Below are positions 33,960-45,569 of a DNA stretch of 60,000 nucleotides, piece after piece (the first letter of the stretch is position 1; each line of letters begins with the position of its first letter). The position numbers were made by a program, and so were the translations under genes. The notes under the pieces were generated by a model. That model searched no databases, was not told where the DNA came from, and saw nothing but the letters and a program-made list of their open reading frames with translations. Source of the stretch: Liolophura sinensis (taxonomy: Eukaryota; Mollusca; Polyplacophora; Chitonida; Chitonidae); assembly GCF_032854445.1 (NCBI RefSeq), contig NC_088300.1:73401005-73461004 (forward strand), in the 5' to 3' direction.

Positions 33960-34490
33960 TCTACCAATCTTTTTTTAGGAAACCACAGCTATCTAAGCTG
34001 TGGAAGATATATCACAGTATAAAACTATACCTATATCTACTGTTACGATCTTAAAATATTGTATTATATTTTTTATTTGTTCTTGAGCTTACCTGGTGAG
34101 TGTGTGACCTACATATTCCCATCTGTGTATGTTATAACCTGCCCTGTAATACAGTCGAGCGTTCTAGAGACTTCGCTATTTTTGAGTTTCGTGTCATTGT
34201 AAACGGAGTATACATTCTGGAAATATGTATCGGTGTTTTGTAAACATGTTTACGATCAACCCATCCAGAGTTTTCTTTATATTAGTCCATAAATATGAGC
34301 GACGTAGTTATTCATTTGTACTACATTTTCTGTACATGACACTTTGTGAGCTTGTGTTTCGCCAGTTTCTAATTTTTTTAGACATTATTTTGGAGCTTGT
34401 GTCGCTCTTTGTCTCTTTGTGCGATAACGTACATTTCATCCCAGTTTACCCTGAAAGTGACTTTGTGTATATTTCCGAGTGAAACATACA
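33960..34490. other. Intergenic, nothing recognised
   Basis: Upstream region of EF-hand gene C with no clear TATA box or element. Confidence 0.35.
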
Positions 34491-34492
34491 TC

Positions 34493-34850
34493 CACGACCG
34501 GCCTGACAGTACAGTTGATAGAGCGTCCGCTTTGGGAGCGGTAGATCCAGGGTCAATCCTGGGTCGAATCACACCTAAGACTTTAAAGGGGAAGTTATAG
34601 CTTCCTCGTTCAGCATTAAGGAGATAGTGCAACAACTAGTTGATCCGTATCAGCATAATGGCTCGGGCGGGGCGGCTTACTTGCCTTCGGTAAGGCGTAT
34701 CAGTGATGCAGCACTAAATAAAAGAGTGGTGGAAATCCGTCCTGCAACCAGGAGGCACATTATGCGTATGCACCTAAGGACTCCTTCATCGTCATATGAC
34801 TGAAAAATTGTCAAGTACGACGTTAAACCCCAAGCACTCACTCACTCGGC
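34493..34850 (+). mobile_element. tRNA-derived SINE, ACTC-tailed family
   Basis: The tRNA-like head has an A-box-like AGTTGATAGAGCG and a B box in GGGTCGAATCAC. A conserved body (GGAAGTTATAGCTTCCTC, GGCTTACTTGCCTTCGG) follows. The end is TCGTCATATGACTGAAAAAT, AAGTACGACGTTAAACCCC and an ACTC simple-repeat tail. Related to the elements at 51325-51665 and within 52985-53155. Confidence 0.8.
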
Positions 34851-35465
34851 ATCACGGACGCCAACGTCAACCCATCCGTCGTAAGCACTTAAACCTTTAT
34901 CGTCAGTGTACTGTGCCCACTACAGCTTGTCACTTATCGGACTGTCATCCTTTGGTTGGAGAAGTCCTCATAACTAGGAGGTTATTACGTAGACTCACTC
35001 GCCGGAGAAAACCGGAATATTCCATTCGGATTTAGGCGCTGTCATCAGTAAGACACTATATATTTTTGCAATTATTTGTATTGTTTTGTATATCCGTTGT
35101 ATTTTTATCTATCTTGTTAAAATGTATGTATTTTAACTTATTTCAACCGTCTTGGTGTTTCTTTGTTTGATCTTGTGTAAGGCCTATCGTTGATCTGAGA
35201 GTTGAACAAGCCAGTTGTTTCTCATCTTTACTCTACGATAGTGATACCCTTACACTATCGACAAATCCAGCCAGCTATAACGTTGCGACCGACAGACAGA
35301 TAGAGAAAGAAAAGAGAAAATATTAAAACAGTTGCCAAACAACTAAAAGCGCACAACCATTTTGCCGTCCCGAATAATTTCGACACCAGGTCCACTCAAA
35401 ATCAAGTTCAGTTGCGTTTGATGCCGTTCGAACGCAACCAGACAGAAAGCACTAATAAGAAAAGG
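34851..35465. other. Intergenic, nothing recognised
   Basis: No supported feature; a short frame after the SINE has no family resemblance. Confidence 0.35.
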
Positions 35466-35469
35466 TCAC

Positions 35470-35710
35470 GATAACGTCAGTGTGATTTTAACTGTATCAG
35501 TTTCTCCGAGCTTCTCCGACTAAGAATACATGGAAAGCTCTGCCCAAAGGACATCCTCCAGCGCCAGTACAAATAGCTGTCCAAGAAAAACACAGTCGTC
35601 ATTAAGGAAATTAAGGCCTCTAACGACTTCCATACGTTGCTAACCACAGGACATCCCCACAACAGATGCAGCACTCTGTCAGGTTACAGCGAGCTCCCAA
35701 CGCTGGATGC
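35470..35710 (-). mobile_element. Possible LINE 3' fragment (L1/Tx1-type C-terminal region)
   Basis: The minus-strand peptide RVLHLLWGCPVVSNVWKSLE resembles the C-terminal cysteine region after the RT of L1/Tx1-type LINEs (a leucine/tryptophan/cysteine-proline pattern followed by W). The upstream cysteines are degraded and no RT is nearby. Only a fragment. Confidence 0.4.
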
Positions 35711-35719
35711 CCGCAGATG

Positions 35720-36480
35720 TTGCCCTGCACCAGCACGGAATACCAAACACGGCCTCTTGTCAATTTATCTCAGGTAGGGTTTAATTCTAACTGTTTATGT
35801 AAATGATTAATTATTAGAAAATTACACGCCCATTAGCACTATCTTAAGCTGAATTGTCATTTACACTTTCTTAGACGTCACTGGTCTAGAATTACCCAAA
35901 ATACTGTGCTCTCCTCACATTTTATATACAATAACGTTAAAAGCTGACAATGTCCTCATGCTCAATCAGATCTCGCACCCGAAAGCTACCGGTCAATATC
36001 GACCGGCCGGGTGCAGATTAAGTCTGCTCACCGTGAACGAATCCTTTCATTATAGAACCGAGTCTACGGTTCAATTCCTTGTAATGATTTTATAATCTGC
36101 GCAAAGAAGCAATGTAAGGCGCCAATTGTGGCGATCCTATTTATCACCCCGCTTTCGGATAAGACGGACCAAAACCTGCTCCAGGGAATCAGTCAGTTTG
36201 CCATTGGCATATGCCCCGTTGGCTACGTTCAAAAGATGGGACCAGATATATCGCAGAACGCCAAGAAGAACTTAACGGGGAGGCCATTGTTAGAGCCACT
36301 GGGTTTGTAGCCGCACAAAGCTCCTCTAAGGGGAAGGTCTATAGCCACACGTTGCTACACCCTGCGGGAACAAATTGCCTATTAATTTTGGACAACAGTT
36401 CGTCTATTGGCTGTCTATCGGCCTGTTCAGACGGAAAGGGGTAGCGTAGAATAAACGAGCCGGCTCAGAAGTCGTCGGTG
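35720..36480. other. Intergenic, nothing recognised
   Basis: No feature seen. The sequence joins the truncated 3' end of EF-hand pseudogene D at about 36487, so a breakpoint lies there. Confidence 0.35.
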
Positions 36481-36579
36481 GATTTGAGCTCCTCCCTTTG
36501 TATAAATCCATCACCACTTTTGTCTAGCTTCTCGAAGACACTTTTAACCAATACTTTGTCGTTAACCCCAACAGCTTCG

Positions 36580-37229
36580 TGTTATGTGAACGACTGCCGT
36601 CAGCTTCTAAATTTAGCTTGCCACTGTTTACATATGCTGAGTTCAGGGCCTGGTGTCTGCCTCTGCCGTAGTATGTTCCGGAATACGCTCAGTTCGGGGC
36701 CTGTTTGTTTACAACAAGTGTTCAAGAATTTTCTAATTCTAGAAAATTTCACCAGTCTATATAAGACCTATGAAAGCAGGTCAAAGGAGAATTATTGAGA
36801 GTTTTGGATGCTTTGGCTGTGTGTTACTTTAGTAGGCCTTTTGCGCTGAATTTTGGTGTCTTTATAGCCTCTGGCTTTGTTATATCATATCTCCACCGAG
36901 CACTTGTTTCAGTCTGAACTTGTATATTTTATTTGTGCTCTTGTGTACACAGTGCTTATTAGTACACGGACCCTGTCTGTGGAATTTTATGTATATTTCG
37001 TCATACACTCAGTTATACTGAAGATTTTGCCTCTTATTTATGCATTTATGCCTGTGTGGTTTTCAGCATTGTGGAGTATATGCGTCCGTTTGGACTTAAC
37101 ACCGCTGTACATGTAAGTACTTCATTATTTGTGTAGATATTGCTATCCTTTCTTGTTAAACTTAAGTACTTTAGTATTTGTCTTGTTATCTGTTACAAGC
37201 CATCTCTTTATAACACAGACAGTTTGGGC
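36580..37229 (+). repeat. Solo LTR inside EF-hand pseudogene D
   Basis: Starts TGTTATGTGAACGACTGCCG and follows the LTR at 26991 through the TATA box (TATATAAG near 36758) and the AGTAGGCC region to CAGTTTGGG. It lacks an internal stretch near its 3' end and the final TCGTAACA, so its right edge and any target duplication are lost. Confidence 0.88.
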
Positions 37230-37496
37230 GAAAATAGTTAACTCTTCCAAACATATTTTCCCGTCATTGTTGAAATATATCCTGTCAAAAATGTCACTGG
37301 CCATGGTGCGATCTTGTTTCATGAAAAACTCCTTGTTATCAACGAACAGTTGTCTGTTTCCCTTCACGGATTCTTCCAGATCTAGTTTCTTGGACGGATC
37401 AAGGAGCAACCGATGATACCATTTGACCCATTCCTGCCTGGATTGACATAGGCATTACTTATGGATAACAACTCCTAGCATTACTTATGGAAAACA

Positions 37497-37576
37497 AATC
37501 CAGGAATTGTTATCCATAAGTAATGCCTATGTCAATCTATACCATCCCAATTCCTAAATGCCTCTGAAAGAAGCCA
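37497..37576 (+). repeat. Left pseudo-LTR of the Penelope-like element
   Basis: Matches 39959-40038 with only a few differences, starting AATCCAGGAATTGTTATCC and ending CTCTGAAAGAAGCCA. Its first ~40 bp also pair with the inverted copy at 37441-37476 and would form a hairpin. Confidence 0.88.
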
Positions 37577-38530
37577 TACGTCATCAACATGGAGATGCGG
37601 CAATTGCGGACATCAACAAGCTCAACAAATCAGAGAAAAACTATGTCAAAACCAGCAACCACCTAACCTTTTTGATAAAATGTAGGAACAACAACCTGAC
37701 ACCCAATGGACTTACCTTGAAATGCCCAGTGCATTCACATGCAGCAAAGAAGATTATTAACACAGCCAGCAAATTACTAGTGAAAGAGAGAATCCAACAT
37801 CACCGGAACACCAAAGCAAGAACCTTAACCACCATTACCCAGCTGCAGGAGAAACTAAGGTCGACCCTTAGTGATCACCATTACAAATCATTGCGACAGG
37901 CACAAACAAACAGCAACCAACGGCTTGACCAGAAAATTAAAGGATCTCAAAAAAAGAAAGTTTGAACTTCTGTCTAAGCACACTAACAGAGAGAGTACTC
38001 AACGGCCCACTAGTCACAATAGCAGAACCGTCATCAATCTAAGCAGTCGGACCCTCACACCCAATGAAGCGACATTACTGGCTAAGGGTTTGAACTACAT
38101 TCCTACCCAGAACAAAATCCCGAGAGATGATTTTGTGTCAGCTATAAAAAAAGGTCTTCAACAACTCGCCCCTGGAGGTAATGTTGATTACATCCGACAC
38201 CAAATCAGCGACATTCTCATCAAAGCACCCAAGCAAAAACCAAATATCACCCGAGAAGAAAGAACGGCCATCAAGAATCTACGCTCCGATAATACCATCA
38301 CCATCGCCCCTGCAGACAAAGGAAGAGCCGCAGTTATACTTGACAAGAACAAATTCAACCAACTAGTCAACGACATGCTCAGCGACACAACGACATACAG
38401 GCAAATAACCAAAGACCCCACACCGAAACTAGAAAGAGAATTTAGGGCAAAACTCAAAGCCCTGCAGAACAGCAATGAAATCGACATCCAACTGTACCGA
38501 AAGCTCATCACAACGCACCCCAGCCCAACT
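37558..38530 (+). pseudogene. Penelope-like element, N-terminal region and start of RT
   Basis: Two overlapping frames (37558-37965 and 37871-38572) carry the lysine-rich N-terminus. The PLE landmarks VINLSSRTLTPNEATLLAKG (~38035) and TIAPADKGRAAVILDKNKF (~38300) follow. A frameshift separates the two frames near 37950. The second frame runs off at YRKLITTHPSP, where about 100 residues of RT fingers (the YGLPKIHK and RPIVS region of other PLEs) are absent. Confidence 0.8.
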
Positions 38531-39773
38531 GATCAGTTACGACGTCATCGACCTATTTACCAATATCCCTAGAGAAGAATCCCTAGACATCATACAACAG
38601 AAGCTGAACAGCGGACAACACCCCCTCATCACAGCCATGAAACCTGACAGCATAATCAGCCTTCTGGACTCGTGTATGCATTCCACCTATTTCACGTGGG
38701 GGGATGACATATATGAACAACTCCACGGTTTACCGATGGGATCCCCCCTATCACCACTTATCTCCGAAATATACATGACAGAATTTGAGAACAAAGCCTT
38801 AGCTGCAAGCCCCATCAAACCGTTGTGTTGGTTCCGTAAGGTAGATGACACATTCGTAGCACTAAACAAAACTGACAACCCCCAGTCCCTACTTGACCAC
38901 CTCAACACCCAGAACAACAGGATACAGTTCACCATGGAACAAGAATGCAACAAAACCATACCGTTTCTGGATGTACTTATTAGCAAGAGGAACGACAAAC
39001 TCCTCACTTCAGTATACCGCAAACCAACACACTCAAACCAATACGTGAATTACCAATCTAACCAACCTAATCGGATCAAGAGAGGAATAATATCTACCCT
39101 AACAAAACGAGCCCTACAGATATCCAGCATCAACCTCCAAGAAGAAATAAATCACCTCAAAACAGCCTTCACCACCCAAAACCGATACCCCCCACAATTA
39201 GTGGAGAGAACGATCAGTAAAACCCTCAATCCGGCTAACAAGACCCGAGCGACGAGACCCGACCACCCCAATATATATATAACCATTCCGTATATAGGCA
39301 CCCCAAGCTACCAGGTAAGAAGACTCCTGCATGACAAACTGAACATACAAACAACGTTTACCTCCGCCTCTAACCTTAAAACCCTACTCAAAGCCAATGG
39401 AAAGAAACAGCCAACCCATAGGGAAGAACCCAAAGGATCTGTGTACTGCATTAATTGTGATTGTCAACAGCAATACATTGGAGAAACCGGTAGACCACTC
39501 AATATCAGAATTGCAGAGCACAAGGCCTCAGTAGAAAAATTAGATGGAAAATCAGCTCTCAGTGACCACATCAGAGCCCATCCAGAACACCAACTCCAAT
39601 GGAACACAGTTCATACCCTACAAAACAACCAGTCAGACTATAAAAGAAGGAAACTGCTGGAAGCCATCATGATCCGACCACACAATCCACAGCTTAACCG
39701 AGACAGCGGGTACCACCTACCGAGCGCCTACAATGACCTCATCAGATTAAACAGTGACCGCCTTAAACCCTGA
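38475..39773 (+). pseudogene. Penelope-like element, RT palm plus C-terminal GIY-YIG nuclease
   Basis: The palm begins LISYDVIDLFTNIPREES (~38535), then GLPMGSPLSPLISEIYM (~38728), the catalytic WFRKVDDTFVAL (~38830), and FLDVLISKRND with SVYRKPTHSNQY. The nuclease reads GSVYCINC, QQYIGETGRPLNIRIAEHK (~39436-39530), with the Arg and Glu-His of the family, and HNPQLNRDSGYHLP at the end. The usual Tyr before VDD is Lys; both catalytic aspartates remain. This 432-residue frame is open but its upstream joins are broken. Confidence 0.88.
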
Positions 39774-39958
39774 AGCCACTAACCCTGAAGTTATTATCTA
39801 TGTTACATTGTTGCCTGAAGTTATTATCTATGTTACATTGTTGCCTGATTTTGACACCACTCACTCTCTTACTGTGTATATGTTGTCTTGTATCTCTGTA
39901 TGTTCATATGGTTTGATAACGATGTAAGAGCCTACATCGAAAGGTCACCAACACAATA

Positions 39959-40038
39959 AATCCAGGAGTTGTTATCCATAAGTAATGCCTATGTCTATCT
40001 ATACCATCCCAATTCCTAAATGCCTCTGAAAGAAGCCA
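39959..40038 (+). repeat. Right pseudo-LTR of the Penelope-like element
   Basis: AATCCAGGAGTTGTTATCC...GAAAGAAGCCA, direct repeat of 37497-37576. The 60 bp before it (GATAACGATGTAAGAGCCTA, CATCGAAAGGTCACC) also recur at 48.9 kb and belong to the element's 3' end. Confidence 0.88.
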
Positions 40039-40687
40039 TTCCTGCCTGGTTCTGACGGCTTCCTCTTCAGTAGCGCCCGTCTTCTTGGAAATGTAGTCCG
40101 CCATTTCGGCAAAATCTTCAGCTGTTATTTCCCCATCTTTGTTATGGTCAAAAAAATGAAAGGCTTGTCTCCACTTTTCCATAATAAACGGAGCGACTTG
40201 ATTAGCCATTGTTTGTACCAAATTTCTGCAGGAGTCAAGATCACTTGATCACGTTTCGGGCTTAGTCGATACACATATTTAAATCCAGACAAATATAAAA
40301 AAGTTGTTGACAGTCACTCTTTATAGTTTTGTAAGCCAAGTTTGCATCATCCCTTTTAATCAGCTTTCAGGAAAAAGATATGCCAATTCTTAAAGTTTTT
40401 TGGCAGTGGTAGCAATACAAAACTCAAGAATGAAAACAAAATCCGGTATGCGGACAACAACTGGACTATATACTGGATATGAAGTAGCTTGTCTCACTGC
40501 AATTAGAACACACAAGTTACTGCTGAAGTACGATACGCCTGTTGTGGTTTGCGGAACATTAAAAAAAAAATTATAAAATGTTTGGACAGGCTTTTACAGA
40601 CTGAATTAAACTCTATGTGGATTCATTTCATATTCAATATATTCCTGTCAATATATAAAATTTTTCCGTATGAATATGATTGCTTAC

Positions 40688-40790
40688 CTGTGAGTTCTTC
40701 AGAGAGGCTGACTTAATGTGACGTCCCAAATGAGTGCAGAAGAAGTCTTTCTCTTACAAGCAACTCTGCTCCACATGAAGAGGTTGTTCA
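40688..40790 (-). other. 5' non-coding exon of EF-hand pseudogene D
   Basis: The minus strand reads ...ACTCACAG|GTAAGCAATC with the exon end at 40688. It is similar to the exons ending at 5238 and 33813. CATATACAAG on the minus strand near 40836 may be its TATA box. With the acceptor at 40215-40220 the intron is ~0.47 kb, the size expected before transposon invasion. Confidence 0.6.
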
Positions 40791-40849
40791 CCGGCAGGCC
40801 TATTTGACAGACGTCTGTTTGTTACATTTCTTGTATATGAACGTCATAG

Positions 40850-42885
40850 TTGATTTAAGGGATACACGAAAAGGAATTTTAAAACAAAGATTATGTTTCT
40901 ATGCCAAATGAAGAAAATTATGCTTCGGAAGTTTTGGGGTATTTTTATACCTGTTATTTGCTTCTCTATTTTATGCATATTTTCCATCAACGGTCGGATT
41001 TTTTCAGAAATTACGTCATCGTTGATCTTGTTCGGTGAACACCCCTGAAGTGCCCCGAGCCCGCGGTGAACCCAGTGGCTACAGTGTGGGCAAAGTGATG
41101 TGTACACAGATACCGCATGGCTTCTGTGACACCTCCACTCCCCCCTTCCACTTGGTCTGTTCCCCACACCTCCGCCCCAATTCGGCCAGACCCATTCGGT
41201 GTCTCTTCAACAGAGTTCTTTTTAAACAGGGATCATCGTTGACGTCACCGTTGCAAGCTACTTAATTTCCGAACTAACCGCTGAGGCCTTCAGCAAATTG
41301 TACTCTGAAGCCATTTTTACCCCCGAAGTGAAAGCTGAAATACCAGCCAGCGGTATCAGCTTAGCGCCTCCCCCCACTCCCAACTCCCACTGGGGGTTCT
41401 AATTCTGCACGCGAAACTGTATAGACAAATATTACCGTTGACGTGACCAGTGAAGGACAAGAAATTTCCGTATTGTCCACTGGGGCCCAAGGAAACTAGC
41501 TTAAAGCCATTTTTACGCCTGAAGGAAAAATTATTTCAGTACCTTTCTCTGTTAGGACACATCATAAATTGCATTTTAAGAAGTAGACCTAACCGTTCAT
41601 GTATCCTTTAAAATGCTAACGTATTTTATCATACAGTCAACACGTTGGTATAATATAACGGATTTGGAGTTGATGACTCACGCTTGGCCACTTTCAGTTT
41701 GTTAAATTAACAGTTTCTTATGGAGGGTCCATTTATAACACAAGCATATTCCCGTGGTGGGTGGGGTGGCATCCATATATAACACAAGCATACTCGGGGG
41801 AGGGGGCACATATAGCACGTGCATATTCCAAATTCTTTCAAACTAACACGATACAGAACGGCTTAATTCCGTCTCGGGAAGCCCCGAGCCCCGGTGTAAA
41901 TGCTTTCTTTACCACTCTACTCACGTGGTCAGAGAAATTTAATTCGTGAGAGAAGTAAAGTTCCAAATATTTGACCTCATTGATACAAACTGACTTGTTG
42001 CAGCGTAGACAGTATTCAAAATCCAGTATTGAAGGTTAAGTTGACCTGGCTGTATATCTAAGTTGCAATTTCTCATACGTTTTTTCAGTGAACCGTGTTA
42101 AGAGTTTTAAAGCAGTATTTGAGATGTACTGACTGTCATTAAAAACATACGATTCTCTAATTTACTTAGCGCCGTGTTTGAGGCCTTGAGCACTCCATCA
42201 CCTTTGAATAAAGCACTATTGGCATGAATGCAATCTAATTATTAAATACATGTCTCAAATGTAATTTTTTAAAAGTGGTTGCGCCATTTTAAAAAGATTT
42301 AATATTTCCTGGTATGATTCATTGAAAAGAATGAAGTGGTTGTGTTTAAACCTCTCTTATTCAAAGCACATGTATACATGATCACGCGTTGTTACACGTG
42401 ACCAGCATATCCTCAAACACTCGTGTGTTGAAGGTGAAAATGAACGGTGTATAATGTTACAGCTATATACGTAGCTTCTTGATATAGGCAGAATATGCAC
42501 AGCTTAACATGAAAGTATGTAATAAGGTATTGTTGCTAAATCGCCAAAGATCCACGCGGACAGCCTTAGAGAACTCGTAACTTAAATGTTCAAGGACATA
42601 TAGATTTTTTAATCATGTAATGCGTCTAAGGTCTGAATAGTTTTGCACAAAGGTACCATTCTTGTTTTACCATTGAAGCGAAGAGGTTACATTTTTCATG
42701 CAATTCATACAACCCAGAGGTAGGTAGATGTAACTTTGTGCATGGCATATAGGCCTAAATCTGTACAAATATATTAATGATCATCCATGCACAGGGGCAA
42801 ACGTTTATTTTAAATGGAGCATAACTGCTTCTAAGATAGGTGCATGACACAAACAAAAAGAATCTTTGGATTATAAGATGAGTCA
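40850..42885. other. Intergenic, nothing firmly recognised
   Basis: A short degenerate direct repeat (TATAACACAAGCATA) occurs near 41735 and 41778. Otherwise no domain or element was found in 2 kb. Confidence 0.35.
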
Positions 42886-42891
42886 CTGATC

Positions 42892-43005
42892 TCAGACACA
42901 TTCAAACGTTTGGACAATGTTGGCGATGTGTTTATACAGAGAGAGGAGCAGACAGAACATTTTACAAACCCTGACCCCTTAGACGGCCAGGTATATTTTA
43001 TTTCA
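42892..43005 (+). pseudogene. EF-hand calcium-binding relic F (C-terminal fragment)
   Basis: One plus-strand frame reads TFKRLDNVGDVFIQREEQTE then HFTNPDPLDGQVYFIS. It aligns with the fourth EF-hand and the NPDPIDGQAYLIS tail of copies A and C. The calcium loop is damaged (N-V-G-D-V for the usual S-G-D-G). Nothing upstream aligns, so only about 38 codons survive. Confidence 0.75.
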
Positions 43006-43384
43006 TGTGGGATGGAGAAAATGGGATATTATTACCGCCTCATTTCTGTTCCTATTCGCGACATTTATGACTAAACTTTTTCCTGCAGTTAGTGAAGTAC
43101 TGAAATATCCGTGGTAAAGCTGTGAAAGATGGCGATCAGTTTTAAAAATTCATTTGAATAATGCTTTAATTGTCCAGCTCTTTGTCCCTGTGCAAGCCAA
43201 AGAATGAAATTTAGTCTCAAATTTTTGGTCAGATTTGAATTTGATAACACTGAAATGACGAAGCAAACCTAATAGGTGTATACATATCATCGGCACTCCG
43301 ATACATCTTTACAAGATGTATATGTAGCCTACCACAATGTTCATTCTATATCACTCCATGTCACGATGCGTATGGCATGTCAAA

Positions 43385-43650
43385 CGTTATCTCATTCACT
43401 AAATGGCATATTAATGCTCTGCTGGCTTTAAACAATCCATAGGGATCAATGGTTGCACAAAGGACGGAACGGTTTCCTCTCTCACAGACTTTACAACAAG
43501 AGGGACAGTTTCAGTTTTGACACTGTTAACTATTTTTACATGGACAGAAGTATACCGAAGGACCCGGCACATGGCGTATAAATATCTCATTTTGTTAGAT
43601 CCTGTGTTTCTATCTTGGGCCAAATCCAGCATATCAGATGATACATAAGC
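43385..43650 (+). mobile_element. Naiad-like RT fragment
   Basis: Matches the RT tail of the element at 29761-33425. CTGCTGGCTTTAAACAATCC corresponds to LLALNNP. After an internal deletion, translation in another frame gives LYNKRDSFSFDTVNYFYMDR then SIPKDPAHGV. It contains frameshifts and lacks the YIDD catalytic pair (reads HINA). Confidence 0.75.
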
Positions 43651-43659
43651 CATTGGGCG

Positions 43660-44475
43660 ATTCATATACCTATGGATTAAATGTTTGGTTCTAAGGCTGC
43701 TGTATGGATTGTATGCTGTGAAATGTTGTTTTCATTATATGCTTTCTTTCACTGTATATATTAGGACTATCGGTTTTATGTGTCCAGTAACACATGAAAA
43801 CATTACAAAAAATCCCATTTAGGATGAAAAATACTACAACTCATTATACAAAAATTAGCCCATAAAGCACACCTTAAAATCTCATTATTTGAAATCTTTA
43901 CGAATCGGTGGATGTATGTTTCTGTAATCCTATGTTTTTTTTTCTCCTTAATTAAAAAGATTACTTACGAAACCTCGAATTTTTAAGATAAGATGCGAGG
44001 TGGGTATCGTTTCTCCTCACATTATCAATCGACAAGACTGTCAATGGAGAACTACATGTAGGTTGTTACGGATCAATACCCGACTATACAGTTTGACATG
44101 CATTCTCGAACGATCCTCCCTGAGAGCCTCCGGGACAGTTTCATGATGTGAACAGAGACTGTTGTTACTTAACATGAATACAAAAGGTTACGTTGATTCA
44201 AAACGGTTGCTATATTTCGGCGTGTGTGCACTCAACTTCAGACAGGTGCTGCCTTAATATGTCAATGACTTTTTGTTGGGTTGCCCGTTATGTTCACGTA
44301 GGCTTACATATCCTTCGCATCTGTGAAACCTAGAGGAGATTGCCTCACGGTGTAAAGGAGACGCACTCTCATTGTAAATGTACCACAGCACAGAGTGCTT
44401 CTGACAGGAGAATTCTCCAGGTATTGTGCTCTCCCTAACAATTTAAACTTGTAATTTCAGCGCAGCTGCCCCGGG
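43660..44475. other. Intergenic, nothing recognised
   Basis: No supported feature between the Naiad fragment and EF-hand relic G. Confidence 0.35.
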
Positions 44476-44481
44476 AATGTC

Positions 44482-44790
44482 TCAACAGATGAAAATGCGA
44501 CAAGATTTTATCTCCATAGCTGACAGCATTTTAAAGAAAATTTTGACAGGTGTGACTTGAATAAAGGCGGTTAGATAGCTCAGGGGTATTTTAGCATGTT
44601 TTTATGAAGGGGCTGGGCTGACTGATAAATTCTTAGAGAAAGCCGTGTTCAACCAGCTGTTCAAGAATTGCGATACGTCTGTGGAGAGAGAGAGAGATAG
44701 ATGTTTGTTGAAGACTTCATGCGACATTATACCAATCCTGCATGAGCCCACGAACGGCTAGGTATATTTTATTTCCTCAGTTATGAACTA
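44482..44790 (+). pseudogene. EF-hand calcium-binding relic G (second half)
   Basis: In shifting frames the plus strand gives MKMRQDFISIADSILKKI, FDRCDLNKGG, GLGLTDKFLEKAVFNQLFKN with CDTSVERERE, and VEDFMRHYTNPA. These line up with MEQDRTMASDIFDR, DFNKDG, AVGVNDKALVKSVFEKL and DDFIRHFSNPDP of the intact copies. Several indels and stops are present. The level of divergence suggests an old, separate paralogue. Confidence 0.75.
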
Positions 44791-44794
44791 AAGC

Positions 44795-45555
44795 ACACAA
44801 TAAAGCTTGCAGACTATCATGGATCGGTCTCACCTTACACATATTTATTCGAAACCAATATATGGCAGTTGTTAGACAACACATTGTAATGCCTTGGAGG
44901 CATTTGCTGGTACTTTTGCACACTTGCATGTACCGGGAGTGTAGTTTAGTCGGATATATACACAGCAATAGCACGTTAGCAAGTTATCACGTGTCATTCG
45001 TGTGTTGCGTTTTCTGTAATTTAACTCCCGTTCAGCTTTGTACAGCAATCACACAAAACAAATGCTACATGTGTGCGCGTATCTCTAATATATTTTATTT
45101 CTTTACTTAATTAGGCTTCCAAACTGTAAGCTTGAAGTCTGTTGTTCTCGAAAAGATTATTTTTCTTCTTCTCTTACAACAATAAGTCAGTAGATAGATC
45201 AACTACAGATCTTCATTTCTGACTGCATAACCGCGGGGCTACGAGTGATAGTTTTGCCATCAAAATTGATTTAATAACTTGTCATTTTTGTTCATAGTCA
45301 TCTCGTAAAATGGCAATATCTCCAAAACCGGTAAAGCTAGAATAAACAAACCTGGCATTTTTAATAACGAGCATATGAAACAGCTTTTGACGTTTTGTGC
45401 TGAAGGGAAAGTCATGTGATTTTGAATTTTATTGACAAGGTCAAACAACCTTTTTCCGTAAAACGGCTAATGATCTGTAGATAAAATTTCACTTGAAAGT
45501 TTTAGGTGGATCGCCGAACCTATATTGCAAAAAAACGTTTTGTTTGGTATGCAAG
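44795..45555. other. Intergenic, nothing recognised
   Basis: No supported feature. Confidence 0.35.
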
Positions 45556-45569
45556 TTATTCTCTAACTG

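Larger units (their letters stand above)
37442..40035 (+). mobile_element. Canonical Penelope-like element (RT then GIY-YIG), inactive
   Basis: Flanked by the 14-bp target duplication in pseudogene D. The left end is a near-perfect 36-bp inverted repeat (37441-37476 with 37502-37537). About 80-bp direct repeats (pseudo-LTRs) lie at 37497-37576 and 39959-40038. The ORF order is N-terminal region, RT, C-terminal GIY-YIG, as in the Penelope/Poseidon/Neptune group. Two frameshifts and an internal RT deletion inactivate it. Confidence 0.92.
36487..40209 (-). pseudogene. EF-hand calcium-binding protein pseudogene D, split by two transposons
   Basis: Three collinear coding pieces read on the minus strand. 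40209-40036 starts at ATG (MANQVAPFIMEKW...) and runs to RQEW; 37441-37230 continues from the same residues to the third EF-hand; 36579-36487 gives the fourth-hand region and ends at EEL. The last ~27 codons are missing. Between the pieces sit an LTR (36580-37229) and a Penelope-like element (37442-40035). The 14-bp CCATTCCTGCCTGG, single in copies A and C, is duplicated at 37428 and 40036 as a target-site duplication. Upstream, the acceptor TCCTGCAG and a matching 5' exon are kept. Confidence 0.92.

Noticed and set aside
36128-36444. Overlapping frames at 36.1-36.4 kb as a small gene
   Set aside because: No recognisable domain, two competing frames in the same strand and no splice or promoter support.
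40844-41265. Frames at 40.8-41.3 kb as a gene upstream of pseudogene D
   Set aside because: Proline/arginine-rich text on both strands without family resemblance; likely chance in locally GC-richer DNA.
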